Assembly: GCA_903839965.1 (NCBI GenBank)
Contig: CAIMEK010000204.1
Location: 1-18,507 of the forward strand
DNA length: 18,507 nt
Direction: 5' to 3'
From: an uncultured Acetobacteraceae bacterium
Lineage (GTDB): Bacteria; Pseudomonadota; Alphaproteobacteria; Acetobacterales; Acetobacteraceae
The notes under the pieces were generated by a model. The model was not told the DNA's origin and made no database searches. It worked only from the letters and a program-made list of their open reading frames with translations. Shown in pieces: positions 7,522 through 14,472 of this stretch (position 1 is the first letter of the stretch; every line of letters starts with the position of its first letter). The position numbers and the translations under genes are program-made.

Positions 7522-8222
7522 TGGACCTCCTGCTGCTCAGCAACTCGCGCAGTCCCGACGGCGGCTATCTCAACCATGCGCTCGAGGCGATCGCCGCCAT
7601 CGCCGCCGGCCGCACGCGCGCGCTGTTCGTCCCCTTCGCCAGCGTCACCGCCGGATGGAACGAATTCACCGCCCGCGTCCAGGATGCCATCGCCGGCACC
7701 GGCATCGTCCTCGACCCCGTGCATGCCTGCGACGACCCGATTGCCGCCGTCGCCACCGCCGAAATGATCTTCGTGGGCGGCGGCAACACCTTCAACCTGC
7801 TCGCCGAGTGCCGGCGACGCGAACTGCTGGCGCCGATCGCCGCGCGGGTTCGCGCCGGGGCGCCGTTCGTCGGCTGGAGCGCCGGCGCCAACCTGGCCTG
7901 CGCAACCATTTGCACCACCAACGACATGCCGATCGTCGATCCCCGCGGCTTCGATGCGCTCGGGTTGGTGGACCTGCAGATCAATCCGCACTTCACCGAC
8001 GCCATGCCGCCCGGGCACCGCGGCGAAACGCGCCGGCAGCGGCTCGCCGAATACCTGGTGGCCAATCCCACGGCCATGGTCATCGGCCTCCCGGAAGGCG
8101 ACTGGCTCAGGGTCGCGAACGGCGAGGTCGTTCTGGCAGGCCCCCATCCGGCGTTCGTCTTTCGCGCCGGACGGGAACCCGTCGAATTGGTGGCGGGAAG
8201 ACTTTCCCTCCCCTCGCCATAA
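7521..8222 (+). CDS. pepE: Aspartyl dipeptidase PepE (dipeptidase E, peptidase S51)
   Basis: This 233-residue cytoplasmic serine peptidase would hydrolyse dipeptides with N-terminal aspartate. The triad is intact at the same numbering as Salmonella PepE: Ser120 in the nucleophile elbow GWSAGAN, His157 in INPHFTD and Glu192 in GLPEGDW. The glycine-rich GGGNTFNLL (86-94) is also typical of the family. Length matches the usual 229-235 residues. The gene starts one base inside the aroM stop and ends the four-gene plus-strand operon. The convergent gfo gene ends only eight bases further on. PepE-like enzymes outside enterobacteria can have other substrates (for example alpha-aspartyl or cyanophycin-derived peptides), so the exact specificity is open. 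Confidence 0.88.
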   Translation: MDLLLLSNSRSPDGGYLNHALEAIAAIAAGRTRALFVPFASVTAGWNEFTARVQDAIAGTGIVLDPVHACDDPIAAVATAEMIFVGGGNTFNLLAECRRRELLAPIAARVRAGAPFVGWSAGANLACATICTTNDMPIVDPRGFDALGLVDLQINPHFTDAMPPGHRGETRRQRLAEYLVANPTAMVIGLPEGDWLRVANGEVVLAGPHPAFVFRAGREPVELVAGRLSLPSP

Positions 8223-8230
8223 CGGCGCGA

Positions 8231-9223
8231 TCAGGCTCCCTGCAAGGCACGATAGCCGGCAAGGATCTCGTCGGCGACCCAACTGGTGCGGGCCGCGCTC
8301 GCCGGATCGCCCGGACAGCGCCCGAGGCCGTTCAGTTCGTCCACGATGGTCTGGATGAACGGCTGCGCCACGTGCGGCGGATTGGGAATGTCCGCGTGCT
8401 CCTCGCCGGCGGCGGTGACCAGCGTGAGCGGGTGGTCGGTAAAGAATTCCATGGCGATGCGCCCGCCCGTGCCGAGCACCTCCACCTCGTCATGATCGGT
8501 CGCCCCGACATGGCACCACGAGCCCGACCCCAGCACGCCGCCGCCATGCCGCCAGCTCGCGGTCACCGTGTCCTCGACCGCATAAAGTCCGCGGCGGTTG
8601 GCCGCGATGCCGCGCACCTCGGCGATCGGACCGAACCAGAAGTCCAGCATGTCGAAGCAGTGAACGCCCATGTCGAGGAACTTGCCGCCCCCGGCCACCT
8701 CGGGACGCAGCCGCCAGGGCAGCGTCGCGGGCGCAAGGTCCTCCTGCGCCGGCGGTTGGTGCTGCACCACCCGCACCGCCAGCACCTCGCCGATGCGCCC
8801 CTCGTCCAGCCACTGCTTCACCCGCACGAAGCGCTCCATCGCGCGCCGGTAATACGCGACAAACAGACGCACGCCGTGCTGCGAGCACGCCTCGATGATT
8901 TGCCCGCACTCGCCGAACCGCATGGCCATCGGCTTCTCGACATAGACATGCTTGCCGGCCCGGGCCGCCTGCAGGGCGAACGGCTTGTGCCAGGCCGGCG
9001 GCGTGGCGATGTAGACGGCATCGATGTCGCCATCGGCGAACAACGCCTCCGGGCTGTCATACACCCGGGGGATGTTGTGCCTCCGGGCGTAGGATCGCGT
9101 CATGGCTGCGTCCGCGCTCGTCACCGCCAGCAGGGATGAGTGGTCGGCCTTGTAAAGGCCGGGGCCGCTCTTGACCTCGGTCACCTGTCCGCAGCCGATC
9201 ATTCCCCACCGGATGGTCTTCAC
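8231..9223 (-). CDS. Gfo/Idh/MocA family NAD(P)-dependent oxidoreductase
   Basis: This 330-residue dehydrogenase has an N-terminal Rossmann fold (MIGCGQV, 8-14; strand DAVYIATPPAWH, 68-79) and the family signature VEKPMA at 95-100, whose Lys97 is catalytic. The C-terminal substrate domain carries GGGKFLDMGVHCFDML (178-193), with His188 the usual second catalytic residue. Such enzymes oxidise sugars, inositols or their derivatives; the exact substrate cannot be read from sequence. The start is GTG at 9223. It overlaps the stop of the upstream yhcH-like gene in a GTGA arrangement, so the two genes form one minus-strand transcript. That pairing supports a carbohydrate or sugar-acid role. Confidence 0.92.
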   Translation of the reverse strand: MKTIRWGMIGCGQVTEVKSGPGLYKADHSSLLAVTSADAAMTRSYARRHNIPRVYDSPEALFADGDIDAVYIATPPAWHKPFALQAARAGKHVYVEKPMAMRFGECGQIIEACSQHGVRLFVAYYRRAMERFVRVKQWLDEGRIGEVLAVRVVQHQPPAQEDLAPATLPWRLRPEVAGGGKFLDMGVHCFDMLDFWFGPIAEVRGIAANRRGLYAVEDTVTASWRHGGGVLGSGSWCHVGATDHDEVEVLGTGGRIAMEFFTDHPLTLVTAAGEEHADIPNPPHVAQPFIQTIVDELNGLGRCPGDPASAARTSWVADEILAGYRALQGA

Positions 9224-9708
9224 GCCCGGCTGCCCTTCGCCAGCAGCGAGGCCCGCACCTTCATCACGATCTTGCGGATCGCCAGTGGTCCATCCACCTG
9301 GCAGGCCGGACGATGGACGTCGGCCGGGAACATGATGGCGAAGTCCCCGGGCACCATGTCCACAAAGGATTCATTCTCCGCTGCCCGATAGAACAGCAGG
9401 TCGCGGTCGGCCAGATGGTCCTCGCTGACCGCATTCTTGCCGGTGTCGTCGGCGAACCCGATCCTTTCCCGTCCGACCAGCAGGAAATGCACGTCAATAT
9501 ACGTGCTGTGGATTTCCGGTTTCGTGTCGGCCAGCGCCCTGGTGGTCGGTTCCACCAACTGGACGTAGATGTCCTTGCCCTGCACATCGTAGTTGCCACA
9601 CGGCAAGGCCGCGAAGTCGGTGGACTTCAGGTGGCGCAATGCCGTTTGCAGGGGGACGGGCAGCCAGGAAAACATCTCTTCCGCATGCCGGATGTTACCG
9701 AATATCAT
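9220..9708 (-). CDS. YhcH/YjgK/YiaL family protein (cupin-like sugar-acid protein)
   Basis: This 162-residue protein fits the DUF386 family, which includes YiaL, YhcH and EbgC. Probable metal ligands are E65 and H67 (KPEIHSTY), D72 and H74 (IDVHFLLVGRE) and H132 (FPADVHRPA), the expected double-stranded beta-helix arrangement. Characterised or clustered members belong to sialic acid, diketogulonate and beta-galactoside operons and are thought to be sugar anomerases or isomerases. A GGGAGA ribosome binding site lies just upstream. The gene is first in a two-gene operon with the Gfo/Idh/MocA oxidoreductase, which starts within its stop codon. Confidence 0.88.
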   Translation of the reverse strand: MIFGNIRHAEEMFSWLPVPLQTALRHLKSTDFAALPCGNYDVQGKDIYVQLVEPTTRALADTKPEIHSTYIDVHFLLVGRERIGFADDTGKNAVSEDHLADRDLLFYRAAENESFVDMVPGDFAIMFPADVHRPACQVDGPLAIRKIVMKVRASLLAKGSRA

Positions 9709-9876
9709 CGTTCTCTCCCGCTGATTGCCTGTCGTGTCAGGTCCACCGGCTCGCTCACGGCCGGGTGATCCGGGGCAGGCTCGATAACCGGCCGTCGGAA
9801 GTCAACCCCTCCCGTGCCGCCCGCCGAGGCACAGGCATGCCCGCCATGTTGCCGATGCAGCGACCTTGGCCTAGGT

Positions 9877-9905
9877 TTGCGCCCACCAAATCGCCCTGTG
9901 ATATA
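9877..9905 (+). promoter_or_regulatory. Candidate promoter upstream of the glycosyltransferase (and possibly the lar genes)
   Basis: TTGCGC at 9877-9882 and GATATA at 9900-9905 are separated by 17 bases. An unusually AT-rich stretch (ATATATATAG) occurs at 9901-9910 in an otherwise GC-rich region. A start near 9912 would give a leader of about 36 bases before ATG 9948. The rest of the 9709-9947 gap between the divergent yhcH-like and glycosyltransferase genes shows no gene I can support. No strong ribosome binding site precedes ATG 9948. Confidence 0.35.
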
Positions 9906-9947
9906 TATAGCCGGGCTGCCAGGTCCAACCATAGATGATTTAGCTGG

Positions 9948-11927
9948 ATGTATCCAATCAACGATATTGCCGCCTACACGGAGTGGACGCGCCAGTACAA
10001 CGTTCTTTCAGCGGCGGGGCGTGAAGTCATCCGCGGGCTGGTGGAAGGCATGACCGGGCGGCCGCTGTTTACGGTCGTGGTGCCGACCTCGCGCGATTCC
10101 GCCGACGATCTGCAGCGGACATTGGCAAGCCTGCAAACCCAGCTTTACCCGCATTGGGAGGTCATCGCCGAGGCCGGCGAGGCAAGCGGCCTGTTCAATT
10201 CCGCCCTCGAACGGGCACGGGGAGAGTTCATCCTGCCGCTGCCCCCGGGCAGCGTACTGTCCGAACGGGCGCTCTATGACCTGGCGGCGGCCGCGGTGCA
10301 AGGCGGCGAACCCGACCTGGTTTTCGCCGACGAGGATCGGCTCGACGCCGCCGGTCAGCGGTGTTCGCCGCACTTCAAGACCGCCTGGGACCCCGACCTC
10401 ATGCTGGCCCGCGACGCGGTCGGGCTGCCGGCCGCCATCCGCACCAGCACCGCCAAGGGGTTGGGCGGCATGCGCCCGGGACTCGGCATCGAGATGGCGC
10501 TGTACGACCTCGTCCTGCGCCTCGGCGACGCCGTTCTGCCCAGTCGCATCCAGCATGTCCCCCTGGTGCTGTGCCACCGGCCGCCCCCCCCCGCGGCCGG
10601 CGCCGAGGGGGCCGAACAGCGACGCGAAATTGTCCGGCGCCAGCTCGCCCGCCGGGGCGAGACTATCGAAGTGCGGCCCGCCCCGCTCATGCCGGACTGC
10701 AACCGGATCGTCTGGCCCATCCCCGCCCCGGCGCCCCTGGCATCCATCATCGTGCCGACCCGCGACGGCGGCGACCGGCTCGGCCGCTGCCTGGACGGCA
10801 TTCTGACGCGCACGGGCTATTCGCCGTTGGAAGTGATCATCGTCGACAACGGCAGCGAACAGCCGGCGACCCTGGATATTCTCCGGGCCGCAGTCCTTGA
10901 CGAGCGTGTGCGAGTCCTTCCATGGCCAAGGCCATTCAATTATTCCGAGATCAACAATGCTGCCGTCGAACATGCCAACGGCGAAGTCATCGTGCTGCTC
11001 AACGACGACACCGACATCATCGGCGCGGAATGGCTGAGGGAACTCGTTTCCCAGGCCATCCGGCCTGAGATCGGTGCCGTCGGCGCCAAACTGCTTTATC
11101 CCGACGGCAGGGTACAGCATTGCGGCATGGTGCTCGGCCCCGGCGACGCCCTGGTGCACCTGCTTCGCATGGCGGGGCGGTCCGATCCTGGGCCCAATGG
11201 CGAGTTGGCCCTGGCGCGCACGGTTTCGGCGGTCACCGGAGCCTGCGTGGCCTTGCGAAAGGCCGTCTACCTCGAAGCGGGCGGATTGAACGACATCGAT
11301 TTCAAGGTGGAATTCAACGACGTCGATCTCTGCCTCCGCCTCGCCGATTTCGGCTACCGCACGCTCTGCACGCCGTTCGCCGAACTGTTCCACCTGGAGT
11401 CCGACACCCGCGGCCGCGAGGACACGCCCGCCAAGCTCGAGGTCCGGCGCCGTGAGCGGGCGGCGTTCCAGCGGCTTTGGGAGCCGGTGGTGAACAACGA
11501 CCCGTACCACAACCCGAATGTGGTCTTCGGGTGGGACGATGTGCGCTTCGCCGCGCCGCCGCGGCCCACGCGCCGGCGCAGCCCCGTGCCAGCCAGCCGG
11601 GCGGCAATGGATCAGGCGCCCGCGCGCGCATGGGCCGTGCTCCGCGACCGGTCCATGCGGCAGGTCGTCGATGCGCGAACGGATGTGGCCGAGGCGCGCA
11701 TGGACGCGGCCGAGGCGCGCATGGACGCGGCCGCAGCGCGGGTGGCGCAGGCCGCGGCGCAAAACCGGGCCGCGGCGGCCGAAGCCGAGGCGACGAAGGT
11801 GGCCCGCAGCTACGCGGAGTTATTCACGCTGCACGAGGCCACGCTGTCGTCCACCTCGTGGCGGATCACCATGCCACTGCGTCGCCTGGGCAAGGCCGTC
11901 GCGTGGGCCAGGCAACGCCTGGGTTGA
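9948..11927 (+). CDS. Large two-domain GT2 glycosyltransferase with degenerate first domain and coiled-coil tail
   Basis: This 659-residue protein probably adds sugars to a surface polysaccharide. A first GT-A module (41-210; FTVVVPTSRD, later LVFADEDRLD) lacks the usual DDGS loop after WEVIA and has LPLPPGS where an active enzyme has an LDxDD motif, so it looks inactive. The second module (265-490) is complete: ASIIVPTRDGG, VDNGS (299-303), DxD-type LLNDDTD (350-356) and FNDVDLCLRL (456-465). A proline/arginine linker leads to four alanine-rich heptads (575-602), then LHEATLSSTSWRITMPLRR, a tail common in bacterial GT2/GT4 proteins. Nine consecutive C residues at 10584-10592 encode Pro-rich RPPPPAAG. 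The gene lies 50 bases before larA and may be co-transcribed with it, although it has no obvious functional link. Confidence 0.88.
   Translation: MYPINDIAAYTEWTRQYNVLSAAGREVIRGLVEGMTGRPLFTVVVPTSRDSADDLQRTLASLQTQLYPHWEVIAEAGEASGLFNSALERARGEFILPLPPGSVLSERALYDLAAAAVQGGEPDLVFADEDRLDAAGQRCSPHFKTAWDPDLMLARDAVGLPAAIRTSTAKGLGGMRPGLGIEMALYDLVLRLGDAVLPSRIQHVPLVLCHRPPPPAAGAEGAEQRREIVRRQLARRGETIEVRPAPLMPDCNRIVWPIPAPAPLASIIVPTRDGGDRLGRCLDGILTRTGYSPLEVIIVDNGSEQPATLDILRAAVLDERVRVLPWPRPFNYSEINNAAVEHANGEVIVLLNDDTDIIGAEWLRELVSQAIRPEIGAVGAKLLYPDGRVQHCGMVLGPGDALVHLLRMAGRSDPGPNGELALARTVSAVTGACVALRKAVYLEAGGLNDIDFKVEFNDVDLCLRLADFGYRTLCTPFAELFHLESDTRGREDTPAKLEVRRRERAAFQRLWEPVVNNDPYHNPNVVFGWDDVRFAAPPRPTRRRSPVPASRAAMDQAPARAWAVLRDRSMRQVVDARTDVAEARMDAAEARMDAAAARVAQAAAQNRAAAAEAEATKVARSYAELFTLHEATLSSTSWRITMPLRRLGKAVAWARQRLG
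10584..10592 (+). repeat. C9 homopolymer inside the glycosyltransferase gene
   Basis: Nine cytosines in a row lie in the linker between the two GT2 modules (around residues 212-215). The reading frame is intact at this length. A change of one base would truncate the enzyme before its catalytic second domain. Such tracts are typical phase-variation switches in surface-sugar genes of some bacteria, but they are also frequent sites of sequencing error. Confidence 0.6.
11670..11753 (+). repeat. In-frame 21-bp tandem repeat encoding heptads
   Basis: Two 21-base copies, 11691-11711 and 11712-11732, are identical and encode EARMDAA twice. Degenerate flanking copies at 11670-11690 (DARTDVA) and 11733-11753 (AARVAQA) make four heptads. 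The unit length keeps the frame, so copy-number change would lengthen or shorten a coiled-coil spacer in the C-terminal part of the glycosyltransferase without disrupting it. Confidence 0.85.
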
Positions 11928-11929
11928 GC

Positions 11930-11959
11930 GCGGGCCGCTTGCTGCCATTAGCGGCCCGC
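11930..11959 (+). other. Perfect 10-bp hairpin between the glycosyltransferase and larA
   Basis: GCGGGCCGCT at 11930-11939 and AGCGGCCCGC at 11950-11959 form an uninterrupted 10-bp GC-rich stem with a 10-base loop. It begins two bases after the glycosyltransferase stop and ends six bases before the larA ribosome binding site. No T-run follows (the next bases are CTATATAAGG), so it is not a classical intrinsic terminator. It could be an mRNA-stabilising or attenuating structure separating expression of the two genes. Confidence 0.6.
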
Positions 11960-11965
11960 CTATAT

Positions 11966-11972
11966 AAGGAGG
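11966..11972 (+). promoter_or_regulatory. Strong ribosome binding site of larA
   Basis: AAGGAGG ends five bases before ATG 11978 and fixes the larA start. It is the strongest ribosome binding site in the lar cluster. The downstream lar genes rely on stop-start overlaps or a two-base gap instead, which fits larA being made in excess of its cofactor-synthesis enzymes. Confidence 0.75.
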
Positions 11973-11977
11973 TTCGC

Positions 11978-13294
11978 ATGAATGATGAGGTCAGCGTGTC
12001 CGACTCACCCTCGCTTTCGATCCTCTATGGCCGTGGCGAAATGCCGGTCGCGCTGCCCAAGGGTGCCTCGGCCCAGGTGATCCGCAAGCCCAAAATGGCC
12101 AAGCTCGCCTCCCCGGCCGCCGCCATCGCGGCAGCGTTGTCCGCGCCGGTCGGCTCGCCCGGGCTGGCCGAACTGGCCCGCGGGCGGCGCAACGCCTGCA
12201 TCCTGATCTGCGACATCACCCGGCCGGTTCCGAACCGCCTGTTCCTGCGCCCGATGATCGAGATCCTGATGGCCTCGGGCATCCCGCTGGCGAACATTTC
12301 CATCCTGGTGGCCACCGGCCTGCACCGGCCCAACGAGGGCAAGGAGCTGGAGGAACTGGTCGGCGATCCGTGGGTGATGGCGAACGTGAGCGTCGCCAAT
12401 CATTTCGCCAACAACGACGAGGATCATGTCGACCTGGGCGTAACGGCGACGCGCGGCACGCCGGTCACCGTGGACCGTCGCTTTCTCGAGGCCGATCTTC
12501 GGATCGCCACCGGGCTGATCGAGCCGCATTTCATGGCGGGCTGGTCGGGCGGGCGGAAGGTGGTGGCGCCGGGCGTGTGCGGGCAGCGGACGATCCGCAC
12601 GTTCCATTCGGCCCGCTTCATGGAAGACCCGCTGGCCGTGCAATGCAACCTGGCCGGCAATCCGCTGCACGAGGAGCAACTGCAAATCGTGCGCCGGATC
12701 GGCGACATCTACGCGCTGAACACGGTGGTCGACGAAGCGCGCGACCTGGTGTTCGTGAATTTCGGCGAGATCATCGCCAGCCATCTCGCGGCCGTCGACT
12801 TCGTTGCCGGTTCGGCTCAGGTGGCGGTGTCGCGGCGGTTCAGCACGATCGTCACCTCCTCGGCCGGCTATCCGCTCGACAAGACCTACTACCAAACGGT
12901 CAAGGGGATGGTCACGCCGATGGACATCCTGGAACCGGGCGGCACGCTGATCATCGCGTCGGAATGCTCGGAGGGGTTCGGGTCGCGGGAATTCCGCGCC
13001 GCCCAGACCCGCCTGGTGGAGCTGGGTCCGGAGCGCTTCCTGGCGACCCTCACCGCGAAAACCTTCGCCGACATCGACGAGTGGCAGACGGAAATGCAGC
13101 TCAAGCCAATGCGGGTGGCGCGGGTGCAGCTTTACACCACCGGGCTGGACGCCGAGGAACGCCGCGTGACGGCGGTGGAAATCGTCCCCTCGCTGGACGA
13201 GGCGATCGCGCAAAGTATCGCGCGGCACGGCGATTCCACGATCGCGGTCATTCCGGAAGGTCCCTACGTCGTTCCGGTCTACGCCGCAGCCTGA
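11978..13294 (+). CDS. larA: LarA-family nickel-pincer-nucleotide racemase/epimerase
   Basis: This 438-residue protein is a LarA homologue that would interconvert the stereoisomers of a 2-hydroxyacid by proton-coupled hydride transfer to NPN. Residues equivalent to those of Lactiplantibacillus plantarum LarA are all present: D79 and R82 (CDITRP; D72/R75), H116 (GLHRP; H108, catalytic), H184 (IEPHF; H174, catalytic), K194 (SGGRK; K184, covalent cofactor lysine), H210 (TFHSARF; H200, nickel ligand), and Q306/K309 (YYQTVKG; Q295/K298). Spacing between H184, K194 and H210 is exactly that of the model enzyme. Family members act on lactate, malate, aryl-lactates, hydroxyglutarate or gluconate, so the substrate is undetermined. 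larC follows after two bases. No nickel transporter or LarR-type regulator is in view. Confidence 0.93.
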   Translation: MNDEVSVSDSPSLSILYGRGEMPVALPKGASAQVIRKPKMAKLASPAAAIAAALSAPVGSPGLAELARGRRNACILICDITRPVPNRLFLRPMIEILMASGIPLANISILVATGLHRPNEGKELEELVGDPWVMANVSVANHFANNDEDHVDLGVTATRGTPVTVDRRFLEADLRIATGLIEPHFMAGWSGGRKVVAPGVCGQRTIRTFHSARFMEDPLAVQCNLAGNPLHEEQLQIVRRIGDIYALNTVVDEARDLVFVNFGEIIASHLAAVDFVAGSAQVAVSRRFSTIVTSSAGYPLDKTYYQTVKGMVTPMDILEPGGTLIIASECSEGFGSREFRAAQTRLVELGPERFLATLTAKTFADIDEWQTEMQLKPMRVARVQLYTTGLDAEERRVTAVEIVPSLDEAIAQSIARHGDSTIAVIPEGPYVVPVYAAA

Positions 13295-13296
13295 CC

Positions 13297-14472
13297 ATGC
13301 GGCTGGTCCATCTGGACGCGGTCGGCGGCGTGGCCGGCGACATGTTCGTGGCCGCCATGCTGGATGCGCTTCCGCATTTGCAGGCGCGGGTGCTGGCGGA
13401 TGTGCGCGCCGTGCTGCCGGCGGCCGCCGGCACGGTGGACCTGCTGGAAGGAACCAGCAGCGCGATCCGGGTCCTGCGCTTCAAGGTCGACGTTCCCCAT
13501 CTGCACCATCACGCCCAGCACGCCACCGGAAGCTACACGCATCTCGCCGAGCGGATCGCGACGGCGGATCTGGCGGATGGCACGGCGCGTCATGCCGGCG
13601 CGATCCTGCGCATCCTCGGCGAAGCCGAGTCGCGGATTCACGATGTTCCGTTGGCTGACGTCCATTTTCACGAAATCGCCGGATGGGATTCGCTGGCCGA
13701 CGTCGTGGGCGCCGGCAGCATTCTCGCCGCTCTCGGCGATGCCGTCTGGACGGTCTCGGACCTGCCGCGCGGCGGCGGCATGGTGCGCACCCAGCACGGC
13801 ATGCTGCCGGTTCCGGCGCCGGCCACCGCCGCCATCCTCACCGGCTTCGCGTGGCGCGACGACGGCGTTGGCGGCGAACGCGTGACGCCGACCGGAGCCG
13901 CGATCCTGCGCCATCTCGCACCCGCCCCGCAGGGCGGCGGAACGCATCGTCTGGTGGCGGTGGGCACCGGCGCGGGAACCCGCGACCTGCCCGGCATGCC
14001 CAACATCCTGCGCGCGCTGGTCTTCGAGGATGGGGCGGGAGAGAGCCTCGGCGACCGGGTGGCGGTGCTCTCGTTCGACATCGACGACATGACCGGGGAG
14101 GAACTCGCTGACGCCGCCGAGCGAATCCGGCAGTGCCCCGGCGTGCTCGACGTGTCGATGAGCCCCGCGATGGGCAAGAAAGGCCGCCCGTTGACCTCGC
14201 TGCGCGTGCTGGCGCGCGAAGCTGCGTTGCCCGCGGCGCGAACTTTTTGCCTCCAGCAGACCACGACCCTTGGGCTGCGTTGGCGGATCGAGGAGCGCGT
14301 CGTGCTCGCCCGTGAGGAACGCAACAGCGCCGCCGGCCCGCGCGTGAAGGCAGCGCGGCGGCCGGATGGCAGCGTGACGGTGAAGGCGGAGAGCGACGAT
14401 CTGGGCCAGGCGCGCGATCTCGCTGATCGGCGGTTGCGTCAGCACGATGCCGAACACGGCGGCGCCCGGTGA
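13297..14472 (+). CDS. larC: LarC, nickel insertion enzyme of NPN synthesis (CTP-dependent cyclometallase)
   Basis: This 391-residue protein inserts nickel into the sulfur-bearing pyridinium precursor, the last step of NPN synthesis, using CTP. The N-terminal part has DAVGGVAGDMFVAAMLD (7-23), a histidine-rich stretch HLHHHAQHATGSYTH (68-82) that probably handles nickel, and VHFHEIAGWDSLADVVG (122-138). The C-terminal part has DIDDMTGEE (261-269) and MGKKGRP (292-298). In L. plantarum full LarC needs a programmed frameshift joining larC1 and larC2; here both parts are one uninterrupted frame. It starts two bases after larA and its stop overlaps the larE GTG start (GTGA). Confidence 0.93.
   Translation: MRLVHLDAVGGVAGDMFVAAMLDALPHLQARVLADVRAVLPAAAGTVDLLEGTSSAIRVLRFKVDVPHLHHHAQHATGSYTHLAERIATADLADGTARHAGAILRILGEAESRIHDVPLADVHFHEIAGWDSLADVVGAGSILAALGDAVWTVSDLPRGGGMVRTQHGMLPVPAPATAAILTGFAWRDDGVGGERVTPTGAAILRHLAPAPQGGGTHRLVAVGTGAGTRDLPGMPNILRALVFEDGAGESLGDRVAVLSFDIDDMTGEELADAAERIRQCPGVLDVSMSPAMGKKGRPLTSLRVLAREAALPAARTFCLQQTTTLGLRWRIEERVVLAREERNSAAGPRVKAARRPDGSVTVKAESDDLGQARDLADRRLRQHDAEHGGAR

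Noticed and set aside
10008..11762. 584-residue minus-strand open frame opposite the glycosyltransferase
   Set aside because: Its His/Gly/Arg-rich composition is typical of antisense frames in high-GC DNA. The plus strand has clear GT2 motifs.
11939..11966. TTGCTG - 16 bases - TATATA as a larA promoter
   Set aside because: Transcription would begin near 11973, after the AAGGAGG ribosome binding site at 11966-11972, leaving it out of the mRNA. The TATATA is better explained as spacer next to the ribosome binding site.
12370..13294. Plus-strand open frame upstream of and in frame with larC, overlapping larA
   Set aside because: The stretch before ATG 13297 has low-complexity composition and overlaps the well-supported larA. 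LarC begins naturally at 13297 with its conserved N-terminus.
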